A stretch of DNA of 64,000 nt from JABMMZ01 sp964438995 (GCA_964438995.1 CAYTMQ010000004.1:1-64000), one strand, 5' to 3'; positions 1-8,348 are shown, counted from the stretch's first letter. Notes: generated by a model not told the origin, from the sequence alone. Numbers and translations are program-made.

Positions 1-40
1 GACAGTGCAAACCTACGAAAAAACATTTGATTTACATACT

Positions 41-155
41 ATTAATTATATGACAAATGTAATAATGTTATTTAATTGATAATTAGATGGTTAATCAATT
101 GATATTAATCATATGACAATTGTAATAATATTATTTAATTGATATTTAGATGGTT
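41..155. repeat. Imperfect tandem repeat, two 52-bp copies
   Basis: Positions 41-92 and 104-155 carry the same AT-rich 52-bp unit with only a few mismatches, at a 63-bp period. Each copy contains ATATGACAA and ends in TTAGATGGTT. The second copy runs into the last codons and stop of the minus-strand gene that ends at 146. I see no coding potential; it is a local duplication at the 3' end of that gene. Bases 1-40 hold nothing I recognise. Confidence 0.8.
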
Positions 156-604
156 GAATTTACTTGATAATGTTTATCCATTAATTGAAATTCTGCTTTA
201 GATGTTTTGCCTTGTAGCAATTTACCTAATGGTGATTGTATAGAAATACAATTGATTGTTGTGTTTTCAAATTCAATCGGCTTCGATGAAATTGAAATAA
301 AAAAATTACCGTGATTTGTTTCTACATACGATCCAAGTTGAACTGACTTTTGCTCTTTCCAGGGATCTATCAATTCTAAGGTCTTCTTTTGTAATTTTAA
401 TTGTTGTAACTGGCCAGCTAGCTTTTCTTGCTCCAATTGCATCATCGATTTTGAAGTATCGTGTTTATCACCCGCAGTACTCTTGGTTTCGTTTGCTGCA
501 GATTCTAAATAGACATTATACTCCGATTGTATTGTTTGGATTTTAGATTGTAACTGTTCTGTAACCAGCTTTAAAATGGTCGACTTGAAATTTCCTTGTC
601 CCAT
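146..604 (-). CDS. GreA/GreB C-terminal-like small protein
   Basis: This 152-residue protein has a Lys/Gln-rich, probably coiled-coil N-terminal half (about residues 10-80). Its C-terminal half contains ISIQSPLGKLLQGK near residues 120-133. That segment resembles the C-terminal, FKBP-like domain of transcription elongation factors GreA/GreB (pattern SPLGxALxGK). The canonical GreA N-terminal coiled coil with acidic tip is not recognisable, so a role in rescuing stalled RNA polymerase is only an analogy. The start ATG at 604 follows immediately after the stop codon (607-605) of the upstream T9SS gene and lies in the same frame, so the two are probably co-transcribed. Similar Bacteroidota proteins are often left as hypothetical. 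Confidence 0.6.
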   Translation of the reverse strand: MGQGNFKSTILKLVTEQLQSKIQTIQSEYNVYLESAANETKSTAGDKHDTSKSMMQLEQEKLAGQLQQLKLQKKTLELIDPWKEQKSVQLGSYVETNHGNFFISISSKPIEFENTTINCISIQSPLGKLLQGKTSKAEFQLMDKHYQVNSTI

Positions 605-3460
605 TTATTTTACAAACTGCTTGCTGTATACTTTTTTTCCGTTATTGATGACAACTGTATATACACCAGGTGCCCATTGCGTACCATCTAATAACAGATT
701 TCCGTTAGAAAAATTGTATTTGTTGATGTAAACTGGCTGACCTAAACTATTGTAAATGCTGACTTCGCTAGGCAAAACCACATTCGATTTGAAATCAATA
801 TGCAATTCACTGTTCATTGGATTTGGATAAATCAACATTTGAATTGAATTGATGTCCCAAAAACAATTATCTAACTCATCATTTGAACCATTGTTTAAAA
901 CTGCTTGCAATCTAACTCCAGTATATAAGTCTGAATTCTGTATTTGATACTCAAAATTTCCATTTGAATTTACTTTAATCGTATTTACACGATGCCAATT
1001 TCCTTCAGATGTATAGCACTCAATATGTATAAAATTGTACTTTTCGTAATCAAAGATATTGAAACTGATGTCGACATTTGATCCGTTCTTTTGACATTGT
1101 AAATTTGCCCATTCAACTGGTAAACTCGAACAAATAACTGTAACCGAACCAGTATTTCTACTAGCACATCCAGTGGCAGTATCTCTTACTAACAATAGAG
1201 TTCCATAGGTGCCAGCAGTTCCATACAAAATTTGCCCTGGATTTATTAAACCAAAACCTAGTGTATCATTTGGATTTCCTCCACTAAAACTCCATTCATA
1301 TCTGTATCCAATACCATTGTTTGAAGTGCTACTCCATGATACCGTATCATTACAGAAATTACTGGTGCTTGAAATCAATTCTGTTGCGGGTAAAGCTATA
1401 GTGGTAATAGTCATAGTATCTCTCTTAATACAACCACTCATTGTGTCTGTTGCTATTAAAATTCTATTGCCACTGCTAGCTAAAATTGTTACGGTATCTC
1501 TGGTATAACTACTAGGATTCCATAAATAAGTTGTATGTATATTGTTATTTGCATGAACACCAATCTTCAATGCCTGATTCAAACAAATTGTTGTATCTAC
1601 ACCAGCATTGGCAATTGGAGTTGAAAAGTCGGCTGTTGATACAGTGTCAAAAACTCCTTCACTTAAATTGTAATATGTACCGCTAAAACTGGTTTCTAAT
1701 TTCAGTCCCCTTAACATGTAAACATTGTTGCCCGTTAAAGGTGAGTTGTCGACATAATATAAGTTACTTGTAGTTCCAATTTGAGTGAATGTACTATCAA
1801 TGTGTTTGGCTCTAAAAATATAATAAGTATGCACTCCAGTATCAGTAGACGCTGTCCATTTTAGTTTAAACCTATTGTTACAACTATCTTGAACAACTCT
1901 GAAATTATCAGCTGGATCAATTGGTTTTAAACGTATAGTTGGGTCACCAAGTAATGACGAATGCACCTGGTACATACTAAATGCTGTTGTCGGATACAAT
2001 GGATACGAAAAGGCTCCAGATAAAGCAGAATCAAAGTTGTTTTGTGTCCTTAGTGTTGAATATCCTATTGTTTCTCCTAATCCCATATGATGGAAAAACC
2101 AATGTGGACGACCACTCCAAAAGGTGTTTAAGACATTGCCTTTTGCCGCTAAGGGAGATCTTAAAAAACTGTTTGCGGTATCCCAATCACCAAAAAACGA
2201 ACCCATAAATCCAGAAAACACCGACTTAATGGACTGATTTGTGGCTGCCATGTTCCAAGTATTACCAATTCCAGAACAACTGGTGTACGAACCAAATCCA
2301 AATCCAAAACTCCACAAATAGTCGTTTGAATTTAATGTAGATCTGTAATCCAATTTAAAGGTAACTGTATCAGAAATCAATGGCGCCATATTTCTATAAG
2401 AATTGGTCGGGAAATGCTCATTGAAAAATCCGCCTGTTAAAATATCTGGAAAACCACCAGCATTGTCGATGTCCCACAAACATCTTTCTCTAATTGAAAC
2501 AACTTTGTGTCTAAAATTGTGATTCTTGGTGAAGTATCGCTTGAGTAACTCGCGCTCAACATTATTCGAATCTGGAACATCGTATTTAAACGCATCCATT
2601 TGTGACAAATCTATTCGTCCGACTTGCAACTGAACAATGTTCAACATATCAGTCACGTCAAATTTACCATCGCTAGGTACATTATGGTTAGCAGGCCTTA
2701 CTCCTAGCGTGTTGTTTACAGACGCATCCGACCATGTGGCATTGAGCATGTCTGCATAGTAAATATCGGTTGGCCAAGCGCCTTCATGACTTGGACCATA
2801 GCCTGAAATTGAAACGTGACCATCTGGAGGCCAAGCTCCATATTGAGAATAATCACCTGAATATGGTACCGCTAAATCACCAATCAAAACTACAGATTTG
2901 ATGTTGGTTGGATCTGAATTGTATGTATTGTAAATATACGATTTTATTTGTGATACTGTTGTGCTTGGAGAGAAATACTTGACGATTGTTTTCCAACCAT
3001 CCCCTATTAAATCGTTTCTATAAGTTCGTAATTCGTTGCTTAAAAAGTTTTTGTGGGTACTGTCTATAATCAATAAAATTGTCCCTCTATTGGTAACAGC
3101 TGGAAACATATGTCCAGAATAGGTATAACCATAAGTAGCCCATCCATCTGGTCCGCCAATCTTTTCAAACATATATTCAAAAGCAGTTCCTGTGGTTATT
3201 GTATCACTAAATGTTGAGTCGGTAGCACCAATTACTTTATAAACTGAACCCCAATCATATCTGCCCTTAGTCTTTCTATAGACATTTTGATCAGTAGCCG
3301 TTGGCGAGCGGTACTGCCATTTGAAATCCAATATACTTTGAGATGAATTGTATGTCCTTGATTTACATGTGACTTCTAAACTGTATCCTCTCACTGCCTG
3401 AGAAAAAACGGATTCATTTAGTCCGAAAACCAATAAAATTAATAAGAAGTATTTTGTCAA
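605..3460 (-). CDS. Gingipain (C25)-like T9SS type A secreted protein
   Basis: This is a large secreted protein of about 951 residues. It starts with a signal peptide (TKYFLLILLVFGL...VFSQ). The long N-terminal region resembles the peptidase C25/gingipain fold, with a segment GTILLIIDSTHKNFLSNEL, then SVVLIGDLAVP, and later LLGDPTIRLKPI. PKD-like segments follow, and a T9SS type A sorting domain (IYPNPMNSELHIDF near the C-terminus) ends in KQFVK. In gingipains the catalytic Cys lies in a CxNGDF-like motif. The matching place here reads SGFMGSFFGDWD and has no obvious Cys, so activity is doubtful. I chose the TTG at 3460 because it places the signal peptide at the N-terminus and a TATATTTG box lies just upstream. 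The TTG at 3511 is the alternative start. Confidence 0.75.
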   Translation of the reverse strand: MTKYFLLILLVFGLNESVFSQAVRGYSLEVTCKSRTYNSSQSILDFKWQYRSPTATDQNVYRKTKGRYDWGSVYKVIGATDSTFSDTITTGTAFEYMFEKIGGPDGWATYGYTYSGHMFPAVTNRGTILLIIDSTHKNFLSNELRTYRNDLIGDGWKTIVKYFSPSTTVSQIKSYIYNTYNSDPTNIKSVVLIGDLAVPYSGDYSQYGAWPPDGHVSISGYGPSHEGAWPTDIYYADMLNATWSDASVNNTLGVRPANHNVPSDGKFDVTDMLNIVQLQVGRIDLSQMDAFKYDVPDSNNVERELLKRYFTKNHNFRHKVVSIRERCLWDIDNAGGFPDILTGGFFNEHFPTNSYRNMAPLISDTVTFKLDYRSTLNSNDYLWSFGFGFGSYTSCSGIGNTWNMAATNQSIKSVFSGFMGSFFGDWDTANSFLRSPLAAKGNVLNTFWSGRPHWFFHHMGLGETIGYSTLRTQNNFDSALSGAFSYPLYPTTAFSMYQVHSSLLGDPTIRLKPIDPADNFRVVQDSCNNRFKLKWTASTDTGVHTYYIFRAKHIDSTFTQIGTTSNLYYVDNSPLTGNNVYMLRGLKLETSFSGTYYNLSEGVFDTVSTADFSTPIANAGVDTTICLNQALKIGVHANNNIHTTYLWNPSSYTRDTVTILASSGNRILIATDTMSGCIKRDTMTITTIALPATELISSTSNFCNDTVSWSSTSNNGIGYRYEWSFSGGNPNDTLGFGLINPGQILYGTAGTYGTLLLVRDTATGCASRNTGSVTVICSSLPVEWANLQCQKNGSNVDISFNIFDYEKYNFIHIECYTSEGNWHRVNTIKVNSNGNFEYQIQNSDLYTGVRLQAVLNNGSNDELDNCFWDINSIQMLIYPNPMNSELHIDFKSNVVLPSEVSIYNSLGQPVYINKYNFSNGNLLLDGTQWAPGVYTVVINNGKKVYSKQFVK

Positions 3461-3529
3461 CTTGTGAAGTTTGATTTGTGCGTCACAAATATATACAAAA
3501 TAATTGGTCAATTTTTCAGGAGTAAAACA

Positions 3530-3543
3530 GAGTATTTTTACTC
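3530..3543. promoter_or_regulatory. GAGTA-N4-TACTC palindrome upstream of T9SS gene
   Basis: The sequence GAGTATTTTTACTC forms an inverted repeat about 70-80 nt before the TTG start at 3460. Closely similar AGTA-N4-TACT palindromes precede other T9SS cargo genes in this window (near 18966, 21165 and 24372, with a looser form at 16491). It is a candidate binding site for a shared regulator; none is known to me. Confidence 0.45.
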
Positions 3544-3660
3544 ATAGTATTTAATTCTATTTTTACAATATTACTTTATAAATCAAATGTTTAACTAAAA
3601 TACTTCTTAATTCAAAGTTATTATAACTATTTTCAATTATATTAAATAAACATCATATTT

Positions 3661-4323
3661 TTATATGAAAGAATGCAGTATTTCACCGTTTAATAAATGT
3701 TGAAATTTGAAGGAAATCTGACCGTTTTTAGCCACAAATTGAGTGATAGAAGATGAAGCAGGTTTTACAATTGGGTTGAGATAATTTCCTACTCTATGAT
3801 CATAATGAAAACTGAAAATATCATCCTCAGTATTTAAGTTCGATTGATAAAATCTATCAGCAATCATCTCTGAATGTTCTTTAGAATACAATGTGGTGGA
3901 CAATTTTATAAAGCTTACTTTATCAATTGACTTTACATCAAGTTGATTGTTTCCATCGTAAATTATTGATGTCAATTGACCATTCATTGTATCTATACTA
4001 TTGATTGTAAATGGTTCAATATGTTCTTCAATGGCAAATTTTAAAGTGTTTAAAGAATCTGTTTGAAGAATGCTCAAAAGCAACAAACCTCTACTTTTAT
4101 CATAAGGCAATTGTCTAACATGTTTAACAGAGCCTCCATTTTGCAAACTGTATATATGATGTCGGTTATACCCTATCCAAGTACCTCCAGCCAATTCATC
4201 TTTTGGAGCAAAAACGTTTGTCTCAAGCCAAGTCGGATTAGAAAATGCTCTGTTAGGGTCTTCGTCTCTCGTAAAAGTATATATGAAACCAGTAGATGTT
4301 TTAACGTATGAGGCAATACACAT
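3661..4323 (-). CDS. NRDE (TANGO2-like) family protein
   Basis: This 220-residue protein begins MCIASYVKTS and shows the pattern of the NRDE/TANGO2 family. The N-terminus is MC-; the family NRDE signature appears as TRDEDPNRAF near residues 18-27; and AGGTWIGYNRHHIYSLQNGG follows near residues 46-65. Members may act as N-terminal nucleophile-type enzymes, but the substrate is unknown. I place the start at ATG 4323 rather than an upstream TTG (4332) because the family starts with Met-Cys. A promoter matching TTG-N22-TAGTTTTG lies at 4367-4335, giving a nearly leaderless message. It is transcribed divergently from the DUF3127 gene. Confidence 0.7.
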   Translation of the reverse strand: MCIASYVKTSTGFIYTFTRDEDPNRAFSNPTWLETNVFAPKDELAGGTWIGYNRHHIYSLQNGGSVKHVRQLPYDKSRGLLLLSILQTDSLNTLKFAIEEHIEPFTINSIDTMNGQLTSIIYDGNNQLDVKSIDKVSFIKLSTTLYSKEHSEMIADRFYQSNLNTEDDIFSFHYDHRVGNYLNPIVKPASSSITQFVAKNGQISFKFQHLLNGEILHSFI

Positions 4324-4334
4324 AAAATTCAAAA

Positions 4335-4367
4335 CAAAACTAGTGATTAAAAAAAAGAAAATGTCAA
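4335..4367 (-). promoter_or_regulatory. Bacteroidota-type promoter for NRDE gene
   Basis: On the minus strand TTG (4367-4365) is followed by 22 nt and TAGTTTTG (4342-4335), matching the TTG/TAnnTTTG consensus. The -7 box ends 11 nt before the ATG at 4323, so the leader would be only a few nucleotides. Confidence 0.6.
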
Positions 4368-4410
4368 TAAAGTGTATATTTCTCTCTTAAAAGGAGATTA
4401 AGTTGAATAG

Positions 4411-4418
4411 TATATTTG
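4411..4418 (+). promoter_or_regulatory. -7 box TATATTTG before DUF3127 gene
   Basis: TATATTTG matches the TAnnTTTG box exactly and lies 20 nt before the ATG at 4439. No TTG sits at the usual -33 distance, so the promoter is only half supported. Confidence 0.45.
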
Positions 4419-4438
4419 TGTCTTAATAAATATATAAA

Positions 4439-4801
4439 ATGGAAATCATAGGTAGAATTATTCAGAAGTTGGATCTTCAAAAAGGATCAAGCGCTAGAGG
4501 CGAATGGAAAAAACAAGAATTCATCGTAGAAACCAACGATAAATTCCCTAAAAAAGTTTGTATTTCTGCTTGGGCTGAAAAGGTTGATGATTTGGTGAGA
4601 TTCAATGTAAACGAATCTGTAAAAGTGTCAATCAATATTGAAAGTCGCGAATACAACGGTAAATGGTATACAGACGTTAGAGCTTGGAAAATCGAAAACT
4701 CTTCAGAATCGTCAGCTCCAAGACAAGAAGAAAATTACTCTCAAGCTCCAGTAATCGAAGATTTTGGAAATTCTGACACTAGCGACGATCTACCGTTCTA
4801 A
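4439..4801 (+). CDS. DUF3127 domain protein
   Basis: This 120-residue protein has the DUF3127 pattern: MEIIGRIIQKLDLQKG at the start, GEWKKQEFIVET at about residues 21-32, and NGKWYTDVRAWKIE at about 80-93. The family folds like a single-stranded nucleic-acid-binding OB domain, and the acidic tail ending DTSDDLPF resembles SSB C-terminal tails. From this I infer a nucleic-acid-associated role; no function is established. The M42 peptidase gene follows after 5 nt, so the two are probably co-transcribed from the TATATTTG box at 4411. Confidence 0.75.
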   Translation: MEIIGRIIQKLDLQKGSSARGEWKKQEFIVETNDKFPKKVCISAWAEKVDDLVRFNVNESVKVSINIESREYNGKWYTDVRAWKIENSSESSAPRQEENYSQAPVIEDFGNSDTSDDLPF

Positions 4802-4806
4802 TATCA

Positions 4807-5877
4807 ATGGACAAAAAAAGTAAAAAATTTTTATACGACTATTTAAACAATACGTCGCCTACAGGATTTGAAAGTTCTGGTCAAAGAATTTGGTTGGATT
4901 ATCTAAAACCATACATCGATGAATATATCTCTGATGCTTATGGTTCAGTCGCCGGAGTTATCAATCCTGGTAAAAAATACAAAGTTGTCATCGAAGCTCA
5001 TGCTGATGAAATCTCATGGTTTGTTAAATTCATCACTGAGGATGGTTATTTATATGTGACCAGAAATGGTGGATCTGATCATATGATTGCTCCTTCAATG
5101 CGTGTCAATATTTTAACAGATAAAGGAATTGTTAAGGGAGTTTTTGGCTGGCCTGCTATCCACGTTAGAACTGGAGAGAAAGAAGTTACTCCAAACACGG
5201 ACAACATTTTTATTGACATCGGATGCGCAAGCAAAGCCGAAGTTGAAAAACTTGGTGTGCATGTTGGTTGTGTCGCTGTTTTTGAAGATGAACTAACTGA
5301 ATTAAACAATACTTATCTGACTGGCAGAGCCCTTGATAACAGAATCGGAGGCTATATGATTGCGGAAGTGGCGAGAAGAATTTCAGAAAATGGTATCAAA
5401 CTACCTTTTAGTTTATATGTAGTTAACGCCGTTCAAGAAGAAATTGGATTGAGAGGTGCCGAGATGATTTCTAGAAAAATAAAACCAGACGTTGCCATCA
5501 TCACAGATGTTTGCCATGATACTTCTTCTCCTTTATACGATAAAAAGAAGCAAGGCGATCAGAAATGTGGACTTGGACCAGTTTTAACTTATGGACCAGC
5601 AGTACAAAACAATCTGTTGAAAATGGTGATTCAAGTTGCCGAGAAACATAAAATCAGTTTTCAAAGAGCGGCGGTAAGTCGTAGTACTGGAACTGATACT
5701 GATAGTTTCGCGTATTCTGGTGAAGGTGTTCCATCAGCACTGATTTCTCTTCCTCTAAAATACATGCACACAACTGTTGAAACCGTCAACAAAAAAGACG
5801 TTGAACAAGTTATAGAATTGATGTACAGATTTATCGTTCAATTAAAATCTGGCCACGATTTTAGATACATTAAATAA
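4807..5877 (+). CDS. M42 family metallopeptidase (aminopeptidase)
   Basis: This 356-residue protein is a full-length M42 (glutamyl aminopeptidase/endoglucanase-like, tetrahedral TET) peptidase. All expected metal ligands are visible: H65 and D67 in EAHADEISW, D177 in ALDNRIGGY, the catalytic and ligand Glu pair E211/E212 in QEEIGLRGA, D234 in ITDVCHDTS, and H321 in YMHTTVE. These cytoplasmic co-catalytic metal enzymes trim N-terminal residues from peptides. The gene is followed by a clear intrinsic terminator at 5885-5915, which closes the two-gene unit that starts at 4439. Confidence 0.92.
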   Translation: MDKKSKKFLYDYLNNTSPTGFESSGQRIWLDYLKPYIDEYISDAYGSVAGVINPGKKYKVVIEAHADEISWFVKFITEDGYLYVTRNGGSDHMIAPSMRVNILTDKGIVKGVFGWPAIHVRTGEKEVTPNTDNIFIDIGCASKAEVEKLGVHVGCVAVFEDELTELNNTYLTGRALDNRIGGYMIAEVARRISENGIKLPFSLYVVNAVQEEIGLRGAEMISRKIKPDVAIITDVCHDTSSPLYDKKKQGDQKCGLGPVLTYGPAVQNNLLKMVIQVAEKHKISFQRAAVSRSTGTDTDSFAYSGEGVPSALISLPLKYMHTTVETVNKKDVEQVIELMYRFIVQLKSGHDFRYIK

Positions 5878-5884
5878 AATGAAT

Positions 5885-5915
5885 GAATCCGATATGGTGA
5901 TGTCGGATTCTTTTT
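5885..5915 (+). terminator. Intrinsic terminator after M42 gene
   Basis: An 8-bp stem, GAATCCGA (5885-5892) with TCGGATTC (5903-5910), closes a 10-nt loop and is followed by T5. Confidence 0.85.
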
Positions 5916-5940
5916 CAAATAATCGAATTAATACGAAGAA

Positions 5941-6804
5941 GTGAAGTTAATACTAAATAAAATTGCAATATTCATTTTACTTCTAATCTCTAGATTACCC
6001 TTTTTTATTTTATGGGGCATATCTAATTTTCTATATGTTGTATTTTACAAACTGGTTAAATACCGTGTGAAGGTTGTTCAATCTAACCTCAAAAACTCAT
6101 TTCCTAATGCAACAACTGAAGAACTTTTAATAATAGAAAGAAAGTTTTACAAATACTTAAGTGATTTGGTTATTGAAACTGTAAAGGGATTCACCATCAG
6201 TAGAAAAAGCCTAGAATCAAGAATTGAGTTTGAGTGCGGTGATATTTATGACGAATTACATAAAAATCGTAAAAGTGCGATTGTAGTAATGTCACATTGT
6301 GGTAACTGGGAATGGGTGTGTCGAGCAGCACCAATTTTTATGAAAAACAAGATTGTGGTAGCATACAAACCTTTAAGCAATCCCTATTTTGAAAAATTAA
6401 TGTTAAAAGCCAGAACTGAATTTGGAGTGGTACAAATTCCAATGGCTCAAATTGGAAAATTTGTAATACAAGAAAAAGAACCATATTTATTGATTTTAGC
6501 AGCAGATCAATCACCAAGTGATAGCAAAAGTAGTTTTTGGTTAAACTTCTTAAATCAGGAAACTGCAGTACTTCCTGGACCAGAAAAGTTGGCAAAAAAG
6601 TTCAATTTACCAGTAATTTATCACAATGTAAGATTAATAAAACGAGGAGTTTACAGATGTACTGCTCAATATTTAGTTGAGGAAAGCGCCAAAACCTCTG
6701 ATGGTGAAATCACAGCTCTTCATACCCAGCATTTGGAGCAAGAAATACTACAACTACCAGAAATTTGGTTGTGGAGCCATAAAAGATGGAAATTAAAGAA
6801 GTAA
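5941..6804 (+). CDS. LpxL/HtrB-type lipid A acyltransferase
   Basis: This 287-residue protein belongs to the lysophospholipid acyltransferase/LpxL family, which adds secondary acyl chains to lipid A or related lipids at the inner membrane. An N-terminal membrane segment (residues 1-38) is followed by SNLKNSFPN, a typical family segment. The catalytic HX4E motif is H119-CGNW-E124. A later segment, AADQSP, fits the substrate-binding region. The start is GTG at 5941. It stands alone downstream of the M42 terminator. Confidence 0.85.
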   Translation: MKLILNKIAIFILLLISRLPFFILWGISNFLYVVFYKLVKYRVKVVQSNLKNSFPNATTEELLIIERKFYKYLSDLVIETVKGFTISRKSLESRIEFECGDIYDELHKNRKSAIVVMSHCGNWEWVCRAAPIFMKNKIVVAYKPLSNPYFEKLMLKARTEFGVVQIPMAQIGKFVIQEKEPYLLILAADQSPSDSKSSFWLNFLNQETAVLPGPEKLAKKFNLPVIYHNVRLIKRGVYRCTAQYLVEESAKTSDGEITALHTQHLEQEILQLPEIWLWSHKRWKLKK

Positions 6805-6999
6805 AGTACAACTTATTTCATCCTAAAAATCCAATTAACAACATACTTTTACAAGAGAAATCTATCTGATTGTAAAGATATTAGAGATTAATGCCTAAAC
6901 TAAACATCAATAAATTAATAAGTTACGGTTATACTTAAAAAGTAGGCATTATACAATTGCACTATTATTTGTTTTATTTTATTTTTTCAATAAAGCGAC

Positions 7000-7029
7000 T
7001 TGCACAAATAAAAAACATATTTATATTTG
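7000..7029 (+). promoter_or_regulatory. Promoter of ArsR-like gene
   Basis: TTG (7000-7002), 19 nt, then TATATTTG (7022-7029) is a near-perfect Bacteroidota vegetative promoter. The first ATG lies at 7037, so the leader would be very short or absent, and the second ATG at 7043 may be the true start. Confidence 0.75.
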
Positions 7030-7036
7030 CAGCCCT

Positions 7037-7375
7037 ATGGCAATGAGTAAAAAATCCCTGTTCGAGCCTTCTGAAATAGATTTAAGCGCAGTATGCAAGG
7101 CTCTTGGTCACCCAGCAAGAATTAAAATCATCAAAATTTTATTAGCCAAAAACGACCAAACTTGTCAGGAGATAGTAGATAAGTTGCCTCTAAGCCAATC
7201 TACAGTTTCACAACATCTAAGTGAATTGAGAAACGCTCAGTTAATAAAAGGTAAAAATCATAAGACCAGTGTCATTTATAGCGTCGATAAAGACTACCTG
7301 GCAAAATCTCAGAAGATGTTGAGTGAATTGTTTTACGCTCATATCTTCAATGTAAAGCAAACAACTCTATTTTAA
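7037..7375 (+). CDS. ArsR/SmtB-type winged-helix regulator
   Basis: This 112-residue protein has a single ArsR-type DNA-binding domain: VCKALGHPARIKIIKILL (residues 18-35), then the recognition-helix segment LSQSTVSQHLSELRNAQLIKG (about 54-74) and a beta-hairpin wing ending VIYSVD. It is a transcriptional repressor or regulator by family. The classical CxC metal site of ArsR is not evident, since only one Cys occurs before the recognition helix, so the signal may not be a metal. The start is ATG 7037 or ATG 7043. It converges with the XRE gene, overlapping it by 9 nt at the 3' ends. Confidence 0.85.
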   Translation: MAMSKKSLFEPSEIDLSAVCKALGHPARIKIIKILLAKNDQTCQEIVDKLPLSQSTVSQHLSELRNAQLIKGKNHKTSVIYSVDKDYLAKSQKMLSELFYAHIFNVKQTTLF

Positions 7376-7708
7376 CTTAGTCAGTTCTAGACTTATTTTA
7401 TTTATTTTATCGTTTAACTTCGTTTGAATTTGTTGAATATCTTGAAGTTCGGCTAAGCTTTTGTCTATTGCCGATGCTAATGCTGCTTTATTGTCTTTCT
7501 TTATCATGTCACCTTCTCCCAATAGGAGCCATTCAGCACTAATTTCCGGATAATTCTTTAGAATATTAATGATCAATTCTGTTCCAGCTTTGTTTCTGCC
7601 AGAGGCAAGGTGTGATAAAACGGCATTGGATATATCCATTTTCTCAGCAAACTCAATTCTACTCAATTGTGAGTATTTAAACACCTCTAAAATTCTGTTT
7701 TCTAACAT
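7367..7708 (-). CDS. XRE-family helix-turn-helix regulator
   Basis: This 113-residue protein has an N-terminal lambda-repressor-like HTH: LSRIEFAEKMDISNAVLSHL with SGRNKAG (about residues 14-42). The segment LKNYPEISAEWLLLGEGDM follows, which is typical of Bacteroidota phage-type or stress repressors. The C-terminal part (about 75-113) looks like a coiled-coil dimerisation tail. Immediately upstream lie four TTTAC-N4-GTAAA palindromes spaced exactly 22 bp apart. These are probably its own operators, and two of them contain -7-like boxes reading toward this gene. This suggests autorepression. Confidence 0.88.
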   Translation of the reverse strand: MLENRILEVFKYSQLSRIEFAEKMDISNAVLSHLASGRNKAGTELIINILKNYPEISAEWLLLGEGDMIKKDNKAALASAIDKSLAELQDIQQIQTKLNDKINKISLELTKLK

Positions 7709-7731
7709 ATTATATATTTTGTTGATGTGTG

Positions 7732-7811
7732 TTTACAAGTGTAAAAGAATCACTTTACAAATGTAAACACACTATTTTACAAAAGTAAATTACATGTTTT
7801 ACATTTGTAAA
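7732..7811. promoter_or_regulatory. Four-fold palindromic operator array, 22-bp period
   Basis: Four 14-bp palindromes TTTAC-N4-GTAAA start at 7732, 7754, 7776 and 7798 (central bases AAGT, AAAT, AAAA, ATTT). Start-to-start spacing is exactly 22 bp in every case, which puts all sites on about the same helix face. The 8-bp gaps are unrelated in sequence. Read toward the XRE gene, the second and third sites contain TACATTTG and TACTTTTG, both matching TAnnTTTG, so occupancy would block that promoter. The array lies 24-103 nt upstream of the XRE start codon. Confidence 0.85.
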
Positions 7812-8093
7812 CAATATATAAATGCTTGATTTTCAATTTGAAAATATTTGACCAGAAAAGACTTACAGGATAGTTCCATCAAAATAGAACCAAAATCTCT
7901 TAAAAATAAGACGATATGTTGTAAAATGCTTATATAAATATATAATTTATATATACGCTATATATATTTGATTTACAATACTATATATTTGTTGTTTAAA
8001 AGCTAATTTTGGATAATTTTAGACAATCTCCTTCCCTGTCAATAGGTTTTCATCCCCTATTTTTGAAAGCTACATTAAGCAATCTTATTTGTT
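7812..8093. other. AT-rich intergenic stretch with tandem -7-like boxes
   Basis: No gene is visible. On the plus strand two exact TATATTTG boxes occur at 7963-7970 and 7984-7991. They point toward the convergent 84-residue gene, and neither has a TTG at the usual distance. A function is not supported. Confidence 0.4.
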
Positions 8094-8348
8094 TTAACTT
8101 ACGAAGTACTTAGTAAGTAAAAATTCACAAGTTGGTTTTAATTCATCTACAAATAATTTTGATTCTTCGTGATTTTTAAAATCTAATTTGTGTTTGTCAA
8201 TTAATTCAAAAATGGTTTTGTAGAGGTCTTCTTTAAACGACTTGTAATTAGATCCTGGTGTTAAATTAGAATTTTCTAAGGTATGCAACCTCTCAATATT
8301 TACCTCCATGCGCGATTGCAGCTCAGTTCTGATTGCTTCAATATTCAT
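8094..8348 (-). CDS. Hypothetical protein, 84 aa
   Basis: I do not recognise this 84-residue protein. It is charged and appears all-helical (ELQSRMEVNIERLHTLE; DLYKTIFELIDKHKL), without signal peptide, Cys or membrane segment. A promoter with TTG-N19-TAACCTTG (one mismatch to the -7 box) at 8398-8369 supports expression from the ATG at 8348. It is a monocistronic gene beside the XRE regulator's operator region, and a link to that regulator is only suggested by proximity. Confidence 0.6.
   Translation of the reverse strand: MNIEAIRTELQSRMEVNIERLHTLENSNLTPGSNYKSFKEDLYKTIFELIDKHKLDFKNHEESKLFVDELKPTCEFLLTKYFVS

Noticed and set aside
6890..6950. AATGCCTA/TAGGCATT inverted repeat upstream of the ArsR-like gene
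   Set aside because: An 8-bp stem with a 45-nt loop and no supporting context; too weak for a riboswitch or operator call.
7732..7811. Short regularly spaced repeats resembling a CRISPR array
   Set aside because: The repeat is only 14 bp, palindromic, with 8-bp gaps and no cas genes nearby. It fits operators of the adjacent XRE regulator much better.
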